Positions 8,852 through 17,264 of a stretch of 49,523 nucleotides of DNA are shown in pieces. The stretch lies in assembly GCA_002372935.1 (NCBI GenBank), contig DFJF01000004.1:1-49523 (forward strand). Direction: 5' to 3'. Made by a program: the position numbers and the translations under genes. The stretch is from Clostridiales bacterium UBA3678 (GTDB taxonomy: Bacteria > Bacillota > Clostridia > TANB77 > CAG-508). The first letter of the stretch is position 1. Each line of letters starts with the position of its first letter. Under the pieces are notes generated by a model. The model was not told where the DNA came from, did not search any database, and saw only the letters and a program-made list of their open reading frames with translations.

Positions 8852-9226
8852 ATGTCCAATTCTCAAAGTGAGACAAATCAAAGTACAGGTAGTGGTGCAT
8901 GGCAAGTAATCGGAAGACTTATTGCTTCTGCTGTTGTTTTAGCAATAACTGCATTTTTCACACCTGGATTTACTATAAATAATATTTGGGCTTTAGCATT
9001 AGCTGCTATAGTTTTAGCTATTATGGATTATTTAATTGCTAAATTCACGGGTATAGGTGCCAGTCCTTTTGGTAAAGGATTCGTAGGTTTTGCATTATCA
9101 GCAGTTATCTTATATGCAACACAATTTTTTGTAGCTGGTTATTCAATTTCTTGGATGGCAGCAATTATTGGTGCTTTAATTTATGGTGTTGTTGATTATT
9201 TCATACCTGGCAACCAATCAATGTAA
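8852..9226 (+). CDS. Small four-helix membrane protein, phage-holin-4_2 / YvlD family
   Basis: A 124-residue protein with four hydrophobic helices arranged as two repeats, each helix pair ending in a D-Y motif (MDYLIAK and VDYFIPG). A hydrophilic S/Q/T-rich start precedes the first helix. The start is fixed by AAGGAGG nine bases before the ATG at 8852. The family carries the phage holin 4_2 name, but chromosomal members such as YvlD are ordinary membrane proteins of unknown role, and there are no phage genes nearby. It is the only plus-strand gene in the first 44 kb, facing genes on both sides, and has its own terminator. Confidence 0.75.
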   Translation: MSNSQSETNQSTGSGAWQVIGRLIASAVVLAITAFFTPGFTINNIWALALAAIVLAIMDYLIAKFTGIGASPFGKGFVGFALSAVILYATQFFVAGYSISWMAAIIGALIYGVVDYFIPGNQSM

Positions 9227-9249
9227 AATTGCATTTAATATTAAAACAA

Positions 9250-9296
9250 AAAATACTTATTAAAATAACTTTTTAGCTATTTTAATAAGTATTTTT
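9250..9296. terminator. Bidirectional terminator
   Basis: An 18-base inverted repeat, AAAATACTTATTAAAATA against its complement, with A and T runs on the two sides. It serves the plus-strand membrane gene (stop 9226) and the converging minus-strand gene (stop 9319). Confidence 0.85.
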
Positions 9297-9318
9297 CTAA
9301 TTTATAATTAAAGTATTT

Positions 9319-9981
9319 TTAAAATTTAGTTATTATATTATTTTCACTTTTATAAATACTATTTTCTTTAATAAAACCTCTAACACAAGAAAGAGGATAA
9401 ATATTTGTATTTCTGCAAACTATTGTACCTGGATTTAGAACAGAATTACATCCAACTTCAACAAAATCGCCTAAAAACGCACCACATTTTTTCAGTTTTG
9501 TATCTATTCTTTCATTTTTCTCATCAATTTCTATTTTAACATTTGTTTTGTCTGACTTTACATTTGATATAATAGTTCCTGCTCCTAAATGAGATTTATA
9601 TCCTAATATTGAATCTCCCACATAATTAAAGTGTGGTACTTTTACATCATTAAACAAAATGCAATTTTTTAGTTCTGTAGAATTTCCAACAACTACATTT
9701 TTTCCAACTATCGCCTTTCCTCTAATAAATGCACAATGCCTTATTTCTGCATTTTCATCGATTATTGCTGGTCCTATAATTGATGCAGATTTGTCTATGT
9801 GAGCAGATTTTGCAATCCAAACATCTTCTTTTACTTTTTCAAATTTTTCTTTATCTAGCTTTTCTCCTAATTCTATTATAAAATTACTTATATTTGGTAA
9901 AACTTCCCATGGATATTCATAATCTTCAAAAATATCTTTTGCTATAGTTTGATCTATGTTAAATATTTCTTTTAATTTCAT
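9319..9981 (-). CDS. Left-handed beta-helix protein resembling the GlmU acetyltransferase domain
   Basis: A 220-residue protein whose body (about 60-200) is hexapeptide repeats of the left-handed beta helix, as in the acyltransferase half of GlmU. The segment HFNYVGDSILGYKSHLGAGT lines up with the GlmU stretch H-L-T-Y-I/L-G-D...G-A-G-T. However, where GlmU has its catalytic His before V/I-G-N-F-V-E, this protein reads VVVGNSTELKN, a Val at the catalytic position. Acetyl transfer by the GlmU mechanism is therefore doubtful. The gene starts 37 bases behind a UAP-type uridylyltransferase, so both probably act on sugar nucleotides for wall or glycan building. Start: ATG with GGAGG five bases ahead. 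Confidence 0.7.
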   Translation of the reverse strand: MKLKEIFNIDQTIAKDIFEDYEYPWEVLPNISNFIIELGEKLDKEKFEKVKEDVWIAKSAHIDKSASIIGPAIIDENAEIRHCAFIRGKAIVGKNVVVGNSTELKNCILFNDVKVPHFNYVGDSILGYKSHLGAGTIISNVKSDKTNVKIEIDEKNERIDTKLKKCGAFLGDFVEVGCNSVLNPGTIVCRNTNIYPLSCVRGFIKENSIYKSENNIITKF

Positions 9982-10018
9982 TTTTTCCTCCAAAAATTAT
10001 TTAAAATTTATAAAGTAT

Positions 10019-11266
10019 CTATTTGTTTTTAATATTTTGTTTATATTTTTGAAGATAAATTTTTTCTGCAGTTTGTGGACTATCATTTCCAGTCGCATTT
10101 TTAATTGGTGCAAATTCATCTTCTCTATTAACTCTTAATATAATCATATCATCCAAATATTCAAATCCATCAAAAATAAATGCTTCGAATTTATATGAAT
10201 TTGGCTCATTTGGAATAACCTCATTTTCATTTTCATCTATATATGGGTTTTTCTTTTTTGCACAATGATATTTAAAATGATAATTTGCAAGTTCTTTTAC
10301 AGATTCTATATTAAACAGATGTCCTACAATATTTGATTCACCAAAAAGCAATTCATTTTCATCATCTCTAGCATATATCATTTTTTCGTTCATGTCTATA
10401 TATTCAATAATAGCTGGCTTCCCATTCTTTTTGCAAAAGATTCCTACTTTTTCTTCTGGATATGCCTTTTTTACAGATTTTGAAGCACTTGGCATTTTGT
10501 TTTTTATAGCTAATCCTAATAATACATCATCTACCATGTTTGCCATAATATTGTCAACTCCACAAACATATACCCATTGTATATTGTGAACTTGCATATC
10601 TTCAATTATTTTATCTTCTTTCAGTGCCTGAAAAACTCCACCATTTCCATCTGATGCATATCTTATCTCAAAATTTTTATCAACTAATAAATTTCCATCA
10701 AAATCTAATAATGGCAAAGTATTTTGCTTGAAAAATTTTACTTTTTCTTTTGGATACCCAAAATAATTATGTTTCTCGAAAAAATTGATTGTTTTATCAT
10801 TATTATCTATGCTTGTCATTATATACCAATATACTTCTTTACCATATTCTTCTTTTGCTTTTAATAAAGTCTCTGTTAAAATTTCAAATATATATTTACC
10901 AACTTTTTCTAATTTAAAAGTTCCCTTAGGTCCTTTCCAACCTAATCTTGTTCCTTGCCCTCCAGCCATAGTAACTACTGCATATTTTCCTTGTTCTATT
11001 ACTTGGTCTCCGATTTGTTTTATCTCGTTTATTTCTTTGCTTGACAATTTATTTTTATTAATATATTTTATAGGTTCTATCTTTTTTTCATTAACAAATT
11101 TTGCATTTCTATTTTTATATAATCTATTTACTTGTTCAAAATCTAATTTTAAAATTTGATCAGCTAATTTTTTCTTTTTTGTATCATCAACTTTTTCCAT
11201 AAATTTTAAAATTTTTATTTGATTATTTTTTTTTAACAATTTTTTTGTTTGTTCTATATCATCCAA
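10019..11266 (-). CDS. UDP-sugar pyrophosphorylase of the UAP/UDPGP type 1 family
   Basis: A 415-residue protein with the nucleotidyltransferase signature MAGGQGTRLGWKGPKGTF (about residue 98), typical of the eukaryote-like UAP/AGX family rather than bacterial GalU or GlmU. It should join UTP to a hexose 1-phosphate (GlcNAc-1-P or Glc-1-P), releasing pyrophosphate. The substrate cannot be settled by eye. An N-terminal helical region of about 90 residues precedes the catalytic core, as in AGX proteins. Translation begins at TTG behind GGGAGG; no ATG or GTG fits. It is followed by the beta-helix gene, which suggests a two-protein counterpart of bifunctional GlmU. Confidence 0.82.
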   Translation of the reverse strand: MDDIEQTKKLLKKNNQIKILKFMEKVDDTKKKKLADQILKLDFEQVNRLYKNRNAKFVNEKKIEPIKYINKNKLSSKEINEIKQIGDQVIEQGKYAVVTMAGGQGTRLGWKGPKGTFKLEKVGKYIFEILTETLLKAKEEYGKEVYWYIMTSIDNNDKTINFFEKHNYFGYPKEKVKFFKQNTLPLLDFDGNLLVDKNFEIRYASDGNGGVFQALKEDKIIEDMQVHNIQWVYVCGVDNIMANMVDDVLLGLAIKNKMPSASKSVKKAYPEEKVGIFCKKNGKPAIIEYIDMNEKMIYARDDENELLFGESNIVGHLFNIESVKELANYHFKYHCAKKKNPYIDENENEVIPNEPNSYKFEAFIFDGFEYLDDMIILRVNREDEFAPIKNATGNDSPQTAEKIYLQKYKQNIKNK

Positions 11267-11315
11267 ATTATTTTCCTCCCGAAATCATATAATTCGTAAT
11301 CTTATTATATATAAT

Positions 11316-11609
11316 TTAAATCCAAAAGTCAATTCCCCTATATAAGCAATACACATTATTATATCCTAAGCTTTTTAGCCTATTATATGCAGTTTTACTC
11401 CTTCCTCCATAAGAGCAATAAAGTACAATTTCTTGATTTTTATCCACTAATTTATTTTGTATATTTTTATTCATATCATAATATGGTATATTTATAGCAC
11501 CTTTTATATGTCTTTCATTATATTCTTGTAAACTTCTAACATCAATTATTTTAGCATTATTTGCTTGTTTTTTCTTAAGTTCTTTTATATCTATTTCATA
11601 CTTTTCCAA
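11316..11609 (-). CDS. Rhodanese-like sulfurtransferase, single domain
   Basis: A 97-residue single rhodanese domain. It has KIIDVRSLQEYNERHIKGAI near the start and the active-site loop YCSYGGRS with the catalytic Cys at about residue 65. Such proteins carry persulfide sulfur or act in redox and phosphatase-like roles; which one applies here is unknown. It lies upstream of the UAP-type gene with a 49-base gap. Confidence 0.9.
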   Translation of the reverse strand: MEKYEIDIKELKKKQANNAKIIDVRSLQEYNERHIKGAINIPYYDMNKNIQNKLVDKNQEIVLYCSYGGRSKTAYNRLKSLGYNNVYCLYRGIDFWI

Positions 11610-11711
11610 TTTAATTCTCCTCTTTAATATTATATTTTAGAACTTAATTTTATGTTAAAATTTTATAATATTGATACCTTTGGACATTAAATTCACAAAA
11701 ACAATAATATT

Positions 11712-11739
11712 AAAAAAAATGACAGAAAAAATCTGTCAT
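11712..11739 (-). terminator. Terminator after the DUF1294 gene
   Basis: Perfect eight-base stem ATGACAGA / TCTGTCAT around a short loop, followed on the minus strand by eight Ts. It lies ten bases past the DUF1294 stop. Confidence 0.9.
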
Positions 11740-11749
11740 CTTAATATTT

Positions 11750-12043
11750 TTATTTTAATATACTTAAATATACAATTAATATAATTTCTAAAATTAATAT
11801 TGCTGGAAGACCAATAGTGAATTTTGGTTTTTGTGTTTTATGTCTAAATAAGTACATTCCAGCTATTGTACCAATTCCTCCTCCAAAAATTGTTATCAAA
11901 AACAATGTATTTTCTGGTATTCTCCATCTATTGTTCTTTGCTTTCCATTTGTCTATACCCATTGCTAAAAACCCAATTATATTAATTATAATAAAATAAA
12001 GAATTATATATTTTGCTCCTATAACTTCTACAATTTTTTGCAT
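11750..12043 (-). CDS. DUF1294 family membrane protein
   Basis: A 97-residue protein with three membrane helices and the family signature MGIDKWKAKNNRWRIPENTL followed by GGGIGTIAGMYLFRHKTQKPKF. The DUF1294 domain is common in small bacterial membrane proteins, sometimes fused to a cold-shock domain, and has no known activity. The gene stands between hit and a terminator, so it probably ends that transcript. Confidence 0.85.
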   Translation of the reverse strand: MQKIVEVIGAKYIILYFIIINIIGFLAMGIDKWKAKNNRWRIPENTLFLITIFGGGIGTIAGMYLFRHKTQKPKFTIGLPAILILEIILIVYLSILK

Positions 12044-12089
12044 AAATTTATTACCTCTTTGTTGCTATTTTATAGCTAATTAAAACTTT

Positions 12090-12437
12090 TTACACTATTT
12101 TATCACCAAATTTTTCGCCAGCTAAAAAATGATAATGCAAGTGCATGACCTCTTGTCCTGCATCTTTTCCGCAATTTACAATTATTCTATATCCACTTTC
12201 TGAAACCCCCTGAGCTTTAGATATTTTTTGCATAGCTTCATGTATTTTCCAAACATATTCTTCATCACCATTTTTCAAATCTTCAAGTGAACTGATATGT
12301 TTTTTTGGAATAATTAAAATATGTACTGTAGCAGCTGGATTTATATCCTTGAATGCATATACATATTCATCTTCATATACCTTAGTGCTTGGTACTTCTC
12401 CTTTTATGATTTTGCAAAATAAACAATCTTCTTCCAT
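12090..12437 (-). CDS. HIT family nucleotide-binding hydrolase
   Basis: A 115-residue histidine-triad protein. CLFCKIIKGEVPSTKVYED is the N-terminal zinc-binding and strand region of the HINT-type branch, and MHLHYHFLAG carries the H-x-H-x-H triad. Members hydrolyse AMP-lysine or similar phosphoramidates. The ATG chosen has AGGGTGG eight bases upstream. It is 21 bases downstream of the permease gene and probably shares its promoter. Confidence 0.93.
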   Translation of the reverse strand: MEEDCLFCKIIKGEVPSTKVYEDEYVYAFKDINPAATVHILIIPKKHISSLEDLKNGDEEYVWKIHEAMQKISKAQGVSESGYRIIVNCGKDAGQEVMHLHYHFLAGEKFGDKIV

Positions 12438-12458
12438 TAATAATTCCACCCTTCATTT

Positions 12459-13313
12459 TTAAATTATATTTACAAATTGTAAACCTAAACCTGAAATGAC
12501 ACCAATTATGTATAGTAAACAAACAATAAATATATTTTCTTTTACATTCTTATTTGTTCTAAACAAAATAATTAAACCAACTCCTGCACCTGTTAAAAGA
12601 CCAGCAACAAGAGAAGCTCCATTTAAAATGTTTTCAATGTATAAATTTGTCAAAATAACTGAGGCTGCACAATTTGGAATTAGTCCAATTAAGCTTGCAA
12701 TAAATGGTCCAAAAACAGCATTTTTCGATACAAAGTTTGCAATTGTTTCTTCTCCAATTACTTCAACTAATATATTTATAATTAATGTAACAATAAATAT
12801 ATATAATAATATATTTAATGTATGTTTAATTGATGATTTTAATATTCCATTTTTTTCACAGTGACAGTGATTATGTTCACAAAATTCTTTTATGTCTTCA
12901 TCTTCTTGTATTTTCTTATTTGTTTTCCTTAAAATTAAATCTATAATAAATCCAAAAAAGATTCCTAAAACAAACTTAATGGTCAATATTTTTATTAATG
13001 TTATAGCAGATATATGTTCAGATAAAAATATTGGTATCATTTCATCTGATGTTGATAAATACACGGCTATTAATGTTCCAAGTGTAATAACTCTAGCAGA
13101 ATATAAATTGGCTGCAGAAGCAGAAAAACCACATTGTGGTAATATTCCAACAGCTGCTCCAAGTAATGGTCCCCATCTTCCGGATTTTTTTATTGTTTCT
13201 TTTGATTTTTCACTCATTTTGTGCTCTATATATTCCATTATTAAATAAGTAATAAACAAAAATGGTAATATTTTCAAGGCATCAATAATTGTATCTCTTA
13301 AAATATCTAGCAT
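12459..13313 (-). CDS. Putative heavy-metal/manganese exporter, ArsP_2-type permease
   Basis: A 284-residue membrane protein with about eight to ten helices in two similar halves. Each half has a conserved turn with a lone Cys: GAAVGILPQCGFSASAANLY and SLIGLIPNCAASVILTNLY. The loop between the halves is rich in His and Cys (EFCEHNHCHCEK), a likely metal-binding segment. This matches the putative ten-helix heavy-metal exporter family annotated as putative manganese transporter. The substrate is not shown by the sequence. It starts the transcript permease-hit-DUF1294, behind a consensus promoter with tandem direct repeats. Confidence 0.78.
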   Translation of the reverse strand: MLDILRDTIIDALKILPFLFITYLIMEYIEHKMSEKSKETIKKSGRWGPLLGAAVGILPQCGFSASAANLYSARVITLGTLIAVYLSTSDEMIPIFLSEHISAITLIKILTIKFVLGIFFGFIIDLILRKTNKKIQEDEDIKEFCEHNHCHCEKNGILKSSIKHTLNILLYIFIVTLIINILVEVIGEETIANFVSKNAVFGPFIASLIGLIPNCAASVILTNLYIENILNGASLVAGLLTGAGVGLIILFRTNKNVKENIFIVCLLYIIGVISGLGLQFVNII

Positions 13314-13344
13314 TTTTTACACCTTTCTCCTTTTTTCATTTAAT

Positions 13345-13373
13345 ATTATATATTCTTTTTATTCCTTTGTCAA
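13345..13373 (-). promoter_or_regulatory. Sigma-A type promoter of the permease transcript
   Basis: Minus-strand TTGACA (13368-13373), 17-base spacer, TATAAT (13345-13350). The -35 lies inside the proximal copy of a 22-base direct repeat. Confidence 0.8.
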
Positions 13374-13419
13374 TTGGTGATTTTTAAAATGTATATGTGT
13401 CAATTGGTGATTTTTAAAA
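13368..13419. repeat. Two 22-base direct repeats at the permease promoter
   Basis: TGTCAATTGGTGATTTTTAA plus two further As occurs at 13368-13389 and again, identical, at 13398-13419, a 30-base period. The first copy covers the -35 box. Perfect identity and near three-turn spacing suggest binding sites for a regulator on one face of the DNA; a recent duplication of the -35 region is the alternative. Confidence 0.85.
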
Positions 13420-13479
13420 ATTATTAATATTATTTTATAAAAAACTACATTAATGATAAAATAAAAATATACAAAAAAT

Positions 13480-13520
13480 GGACAGTTCCTCTTTTGAAAA
13501 AGAACCATCCCTCTTTGAAA
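13480..13520. repeat. Degenerate GGGGACGGTTC-family repeat, copy B
   Basis: Reads GGACAGTTCCTCTTTTGAAA then AAGAACCATCCCTC, two diverged units in inverted orientation. It lies 15 bases beyond the stop codon of the Alg14-like gene. Confidence 0.75.
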
Positions 13521-13535
13521 ATATTTAATTCTAAT

Positions 13536-13997
13536 TCATTTAATACATATAGCTTTTGGATATAGCTTTTTCATTTTGTCCCACTGTACAATAAATAAAT
13601 CAGAAATAGGATATATAATTTTTCCTGTTAATGTCCTTTTATTTATATTTGCAAAAGTTTCAATATAAATTATTCTGGAGCCAAATACTTTTCCAAAATA
13701 ACAAATAGGTATTGCAGTATGTGTTCCAGTTGTTACAATGGCGTCAGGTTTTATTTTTAAATATAAAATAAAAGATTTAATAATTAAATAAGAATATAAA
13801 AAAATATATTGAAAAATTTTACTTCGAGTGCAATATGGCAAAAATTTAAGTCTATATTCATATTTGTCTTTTAAATATTTTGTTGATTTATCTTTTTCAG
13901 TAATAATATAATAATCATATAGATTAAATAATGACTCTAAATTTAACAATTCATGTAAATGTCCACCTGTACTAGAAATAAATATAACTTTTTTCAT
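13536..13997 (-). CDS. Alg14/PssD-like glycosyltransferase subunit
   Basis: A 153-residue protein beginning MKKVIFISSTGGHLHELL, the Gly-Gly-His opening of the Alg14/PssD family. It has a central hydrophobic segment (about 65-85) and a later DAIVTTGTHTAIPICYFGK. Alg14-type subunits anchor a catalytic Alg13/PssE partner to the membrane to transfer a sugar in capsule or exopolysaccharide assembly. The expected partner gene is absent on both sides: dnaJ is upstream and a metal permease downstream. The gene is bracketed by two copies of the GGGGACGG repeat (B and C), so it may be a transferred or orphaned piece. Length is normal for the family and the frame is intact. Confidence 0.78.
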   Translation of the reverse strand: MKKVIFISSTGGHLHELLNLESLFNLYDYYIITEKDKSTKYLKDKYEYRLKFLPYCTRSKIFQYIFLYSYLIIKSFILYLKIKPDAIVTTGTHTAIPICYFGKVFGSRIIYIETFANINKRTLTGKIIYPISDLFIVQWDKMKKLYPKAICIK

Positions 13998-14046
13998 ATA
14001 ATCATTCGCCTCTTTACTATGATGTGAAAAATTTTAATTTTTATTC

Positions 14047-14117
14047 TTTCATTTGGGGACGGTTCTTTTTCAGAAGGGGACGGTTCTTTTCTGAAAAAGA
14101 ACCGTCCCCTTCTGAAA
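14047..14117. repeat. GGGGACGGTTCTTTT repeat, copy C, with perfect 23-bp stem
   Basis: Starts TTTCATTTGGGGACGG and contains three units, the last inverted. Bases 14068-14090 and 14095-14117 form a perfect 23-base inverted repeat with the four-base loop CTGA. The right arm touches the dnaJ stop codon (14118-14120). In RNA it would be an extremely stable hairpin at the end of the heat-shock operon and could end transcription or protect the 3' end. Confidence 0.92.
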
Positions 14118-15293
14118 TTAACCAAATATACCTCGTTTTTTTATTGGTGGTTGTTCATTCATTGTTTTTGCAAGTTCTGTTAATAAATTTCTTTGTTCTT
14201 TTGTCAATTTCTTTGGAGTTTGAACTATAACTTTAAAAACAAAGTTTCCTACATAAGAAGAATTTAAACTCTTAAATCCTTTTCCTCTAACCATAAATTG
14301 AGTTCCTGTTTGTGTTCCTTCTGGAATTCTATATTTCTCGATATTTCCATCTACCATTGGAACTTCTATATCTGCTCCTAATGTTGCTTGTGTTATTGTT
14401 ATTGGAATTTCACAAACTACATTATTTCCATCTCTTTTATATATGCTATGTCTTTTAACTCTAACAGTTATATAAATGTCTCCTGCTGGTCCTCCTTTTG
14501 TTCCTGGATTTCCCTGTCCTCTTATTACAACAGTTTGATTGTCTCCAATTCCAGCTGGTATTTTGACTTTTACTTTTGGGCTCTTTCTTACTGTTCCTTT
14601 TCCATGGCAAGTTTCGCATGGATCTGTTATAACTTCACCAGTTCCATGACATTCTGGACATGTTCTAGTTGTTTGTACTTGGCCTAATATTGTACTTTGT
14701 AATTGTGTTATTTGCCCTGTACCACCACATGCTTTACATTTAACAGCATGTGTTCCAGGTCTTGCACCACTTCCATTACATGTAGGACAAGTTTCTTGTC
14801 TTGTAATTGTAACTTCTTTTTCAACTCCTAAAAAAGATTCTTCAAATGTTATGTCTATATTTAAGTTTAAGTCTTCTCCTTTACGTGGTCCATTATTTCT
14901 TCTTGTATTTCTTTGCCCATTAAATCCTCCTCCAAAAAATGAAGAAAAGATATCTCCTAAATCGCCAAAATCGTCCCATCCAGATGATGTATATGTATAT
15001 GTTCCTCCACCAAAAGGACCTCCTGCTCCAAATGGTCCGCCTGCTCCTCCAAAGCCTGCAGATTGAGGATCGGCAGTTCCAAATTGATCATACATTTTCC
15101 TTTTTTGTGGATTTGATAATACTTCATAAGCTTCATTTATTTCTTTAAACTTTTTTTCAGCTTCTGCTTTATTATCTGGGTTTGCATCCGGATGATATTT
15201 TTTTGCCATTTTTCTATATGCTTTTTTTATTTCATCATCAGTTGCTGTTTTGCTTACTCCTAAAATTTCATAATAATCTTTTTTCCCTGCCAT
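14118..15293 (-). CDS. dnaJ: Chaperone DnaJ
   Basis: A 391-residue co-chaperone that stimulates DnaK ATPase and delivers unfolded proteins. The J domain (1-70) has the HPD motif in YHPDANPDN. A G/F-rich segment follows (about 75-130), then the zinc region with four C-x-x-C-x-G-x-G repeats (CPTCNGSG, CKACGGTG, CPECHGTG, CETCHGKG), then the substrate-binding C-terminal domains. It is 15 bases behind dnaK, with an AGGAGGAG ribosome site, and closes the hrcA-grpE-dnaK-dnaJ cluster. Confidence 0.98.
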   Translation of the reverse strand: MAGKKDYYEILGVSKTATDDEIKKAYRKMAKKYHPDANPDNKAEAEKKFKEINEAYEVLSNPQKRKMYDQFGTADPQSAGFGGAGGPFGAGGPFGGGTYTYTSSGWDDFGDLGDIFSSFFGGGFNGQRNTRRNNGPRKGEDLNLNIDITFEESFLGVEKEVTITRQETCPTCNGSGARPGTHAVKCKACGGTGQITQLQSTILGQVQTTRTCPECHGTGEVITDPCETCHGKGTVRKSPKVKVKIPAGIGDNQTVVIRGQGNPGTKGGPAGDIYITVRVKRHSIYKRDGNNVVCEIPITITQATLGADIEVPMVDGNIEKYRIPEGTQTGTQFMVRGKGFKSLNSSYVGNFVFKVIVQTPKKLTKEQRNLLTELAKTMNEQPPIKKRGIFG

Positions 15294-15308
15294 ATTCTCC
15301 TCCTACTA

Positions 15309-17171
15309 CTATTTGTCATCTTCTACTTTATAGTCTGCATCATATACATTACCATTACTGTTTGAATTTGCATCTGAATTTGCATTTTCTCCATCAGCTG
15401 TAGTATTTTCGGCTGTTCCTTCTGCTCCTGAATTTGGATTTGCATTTTTATATAATTGTTCTGACATTTCATAGAATACTTTTGTTAGTTTTTCTGTAGC
15501 TTCTTTTATTTTTTCTGTATCGTTTGTTTCTAATGCTTTTTTAGTAGATTCTATTTCTGATTCTACCTTAGATTTTTCTTCTCCAGAAATTTTATCTCCT
15601 AATTCATTTAATGTTTTTTCACTATTATATACTAAGCTTTCTGCATTATTTTTAACTTCAATTTCTTCTTTTCTTTTCTTGTCTTCTTCAGCATGAGCTT
15701 GTGCATCTTTTACAGCCTTGTCTATATCTTCATCTGTTAAATTTGTAGAAGCTGTAATTGCAACATTTTGTTCATTTCCTGTAGCCATATCTTTAGCTGA
15801 TACATGAACTATACCATTTGCATCAATATCAAATGTAACTTCAATTTGTGGTACTCCTCTTGGTGCTGCTGGAATTCCTGTTAATTGGAATCTACCTAAT
15901 GTTTTATTATATGCAGCCATTTCACGCTCGCCCTGTAAAACATGTACTTCTACTGATGTTTGACCATCTGCAGCTGTAGAAAATATTTGTGATTTTTTTG
16001 TTGGTATTGTTGTATTTCTTTCTATTAGTTTTGTAAATACTCCACCATATGTTTCAATACCTAAAGATAATGGTGTAACATCTAATAATACTAAATCTTT
16101 AACATCACCTGATAAAACACCACCTTGAATAGCTGCACCAATTGCAACACATTCATCAGGATTTATTCCTTTGTCTGGTTCCTTTCCTGTTAGTCTCTTA
16201 ACAAGTTCTTGAACTGCTGGAACTCTTGTAGATCCACCAACTAATAATATTTTTCCAATATCATTTACAGAAAGACCAGCATCTTTTAATGCATTGTTTA
16301 CTGGTGTTGCTGTTGATTCTACTAAATCATGAATCAATTCTTCAAATTTAGATCTTGTAAGTGTTATATCTAAGTGTTTTGGTCCTGTTGAATCTGCTGT
16401 AATAAATGGTAAATTAATTTGTGTTTGTTGAACTCCTGAAAGCTCAATTTTAGCTTTTTCAGCAGCTTCTTTTAATCTTTGCATTGCCATTTTATCTGTA
16501 GATAAATCTATACCATTTGATTTTTTGAATTCTGATACTAAGTAATCTATAATCTTTTGATCAAAATCATCTCCACCTAAATGTGTATTACCATTTGTAG
16601 CTAAAACTTCAAATACTCCATCACCAATATCTAGAATAGATACATCAAATGTTCCTCCACCTAAGTCATATATCATTATTTTTTGATCTTGTTCTTTATC
16701 CATTCCATAAGCAAGTGCTGCAGCTGTAGGTTCATTTATAATTCTTAAAACTTCAAGTCCTGCAATTTTTCCTGCATCTTTTGTTGCCTGTCTTTGGCTA
16801 TCATTAAAATATGCTGGAACTGTAATAACTGCTTGTGTTACTTGTGTTCCTAAATAACTTTCTGCATCTGCTTTTAGTTTTTGTAAAATCATTGCAGAAA
16901 TTTCTTGTGGTGTGAATGAATCACCTTCTATTTTTATTTTTTCTGCAGTTCCCATTTTTCTTTTGATTGAGATAACTGTGTTATCTGGATTTGTAACAGC
17001 TTGACGTTTTGCTATTTGTCCAACTAATCTTTCACCATTTTTTGAAAATGCAACAACTGAAGGTGTTGTTCTATTTCCTTCACTATTTGCAATAACAACT
17101 GGCTCTCCTCCTTCCATAACTGCTACACATGAATTTGTTGTTCCTAAATCAATTCCTATTATTTTTCCCAT
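15309..17171 (-). CDS. dnaK: Chaperone DnaK (Hsp70)
   Basis: A 620-residue ATP-driven chaperone. The N-terminal IGIDLGTTNSCVAV phosphate loop, IYDLGGGTFDVSIL (about 173) and LLVGGSTRVPAVQ (about 310) are the Hsp70 ATPase signatures. The conserved linker VLLDVTPLSLGIETYGG leads to the peptide-binding domain, and a helical lid and a low-complexity N/G/S-rich tail close the protein. It lacks the extra ATPase-domain segment of Gram-negative DnaK, as expected for Bacillota. It lies 93 bases downstream of grpE with no clear promoter between them, so expression probably comes from the CIRCE-controlled grpE promoter. Confidence 0.99.
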   Translation of the reverse strand: MGKIIGIDLGTTNSCVAVMEGGEPVVIANSEGNRTTPSVVAFSKNGERLVGQIAKRQAVTNPDNTVISIKRKMGTAEKIKIEGDSFTPQEISAMILQKLKADAESYLGTQVTQAVITVPAYFNDSQRQATKDAGKIAGLEVLRIINEPTAAALAYGMDKEQDQKIMIYDLGGGTFDVSILDIGDGVFEVLATNGNTHLGGDDFDQKIIDYLVSEFKKSNGIDLSTDKMAMQRLKEAAEKAKIELSGVQQTQINLPFITADSTGPKHLDITLTRSKFEELIHDLVESTATPVNNALKDAGLSVNDIGKILLVGGSTRVPAVQELVKRLTGKEPDKGINPDECVAIGAAIQGGVLSGDVKDLVLLDVTPLSLGIETYGGVFTKLIERNTTIPTKKSQIFSTAADGQTSVEVHVLQGEREMAAYNKTLGRFQLTGIPAAPRGVPQIEVTFDIDANGIVHVSAKDMATGNEQNVAITASTNLTDEDIDKAVKDAQAHAEEDKKRKEEIEVKNNAESLVYNSEKTLNELGDKISGEEKSKVESEIESTKKALETNDTEKIKEATEKLTKVFYEMSEQLYKNANPNSGAEGTAENTTADGENANSDANSNSNGNVYDADYKVEDDK

Positions 17172-17264
17172 AATTTTATTTCCTCCTAATTTTATTCTTT
17201 ATATTATATTGCCGATTAACGACTTTTAAAATTAAAAACTATTTATTATTTAAATTTCTAAAAA

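Noticed and set aside
8852..9226. Prophage remnant because of the holin-like family name
   Set aside because: No other phage-type gene or attachment site is near, and chromosomal YvlD-type members of this family are common.
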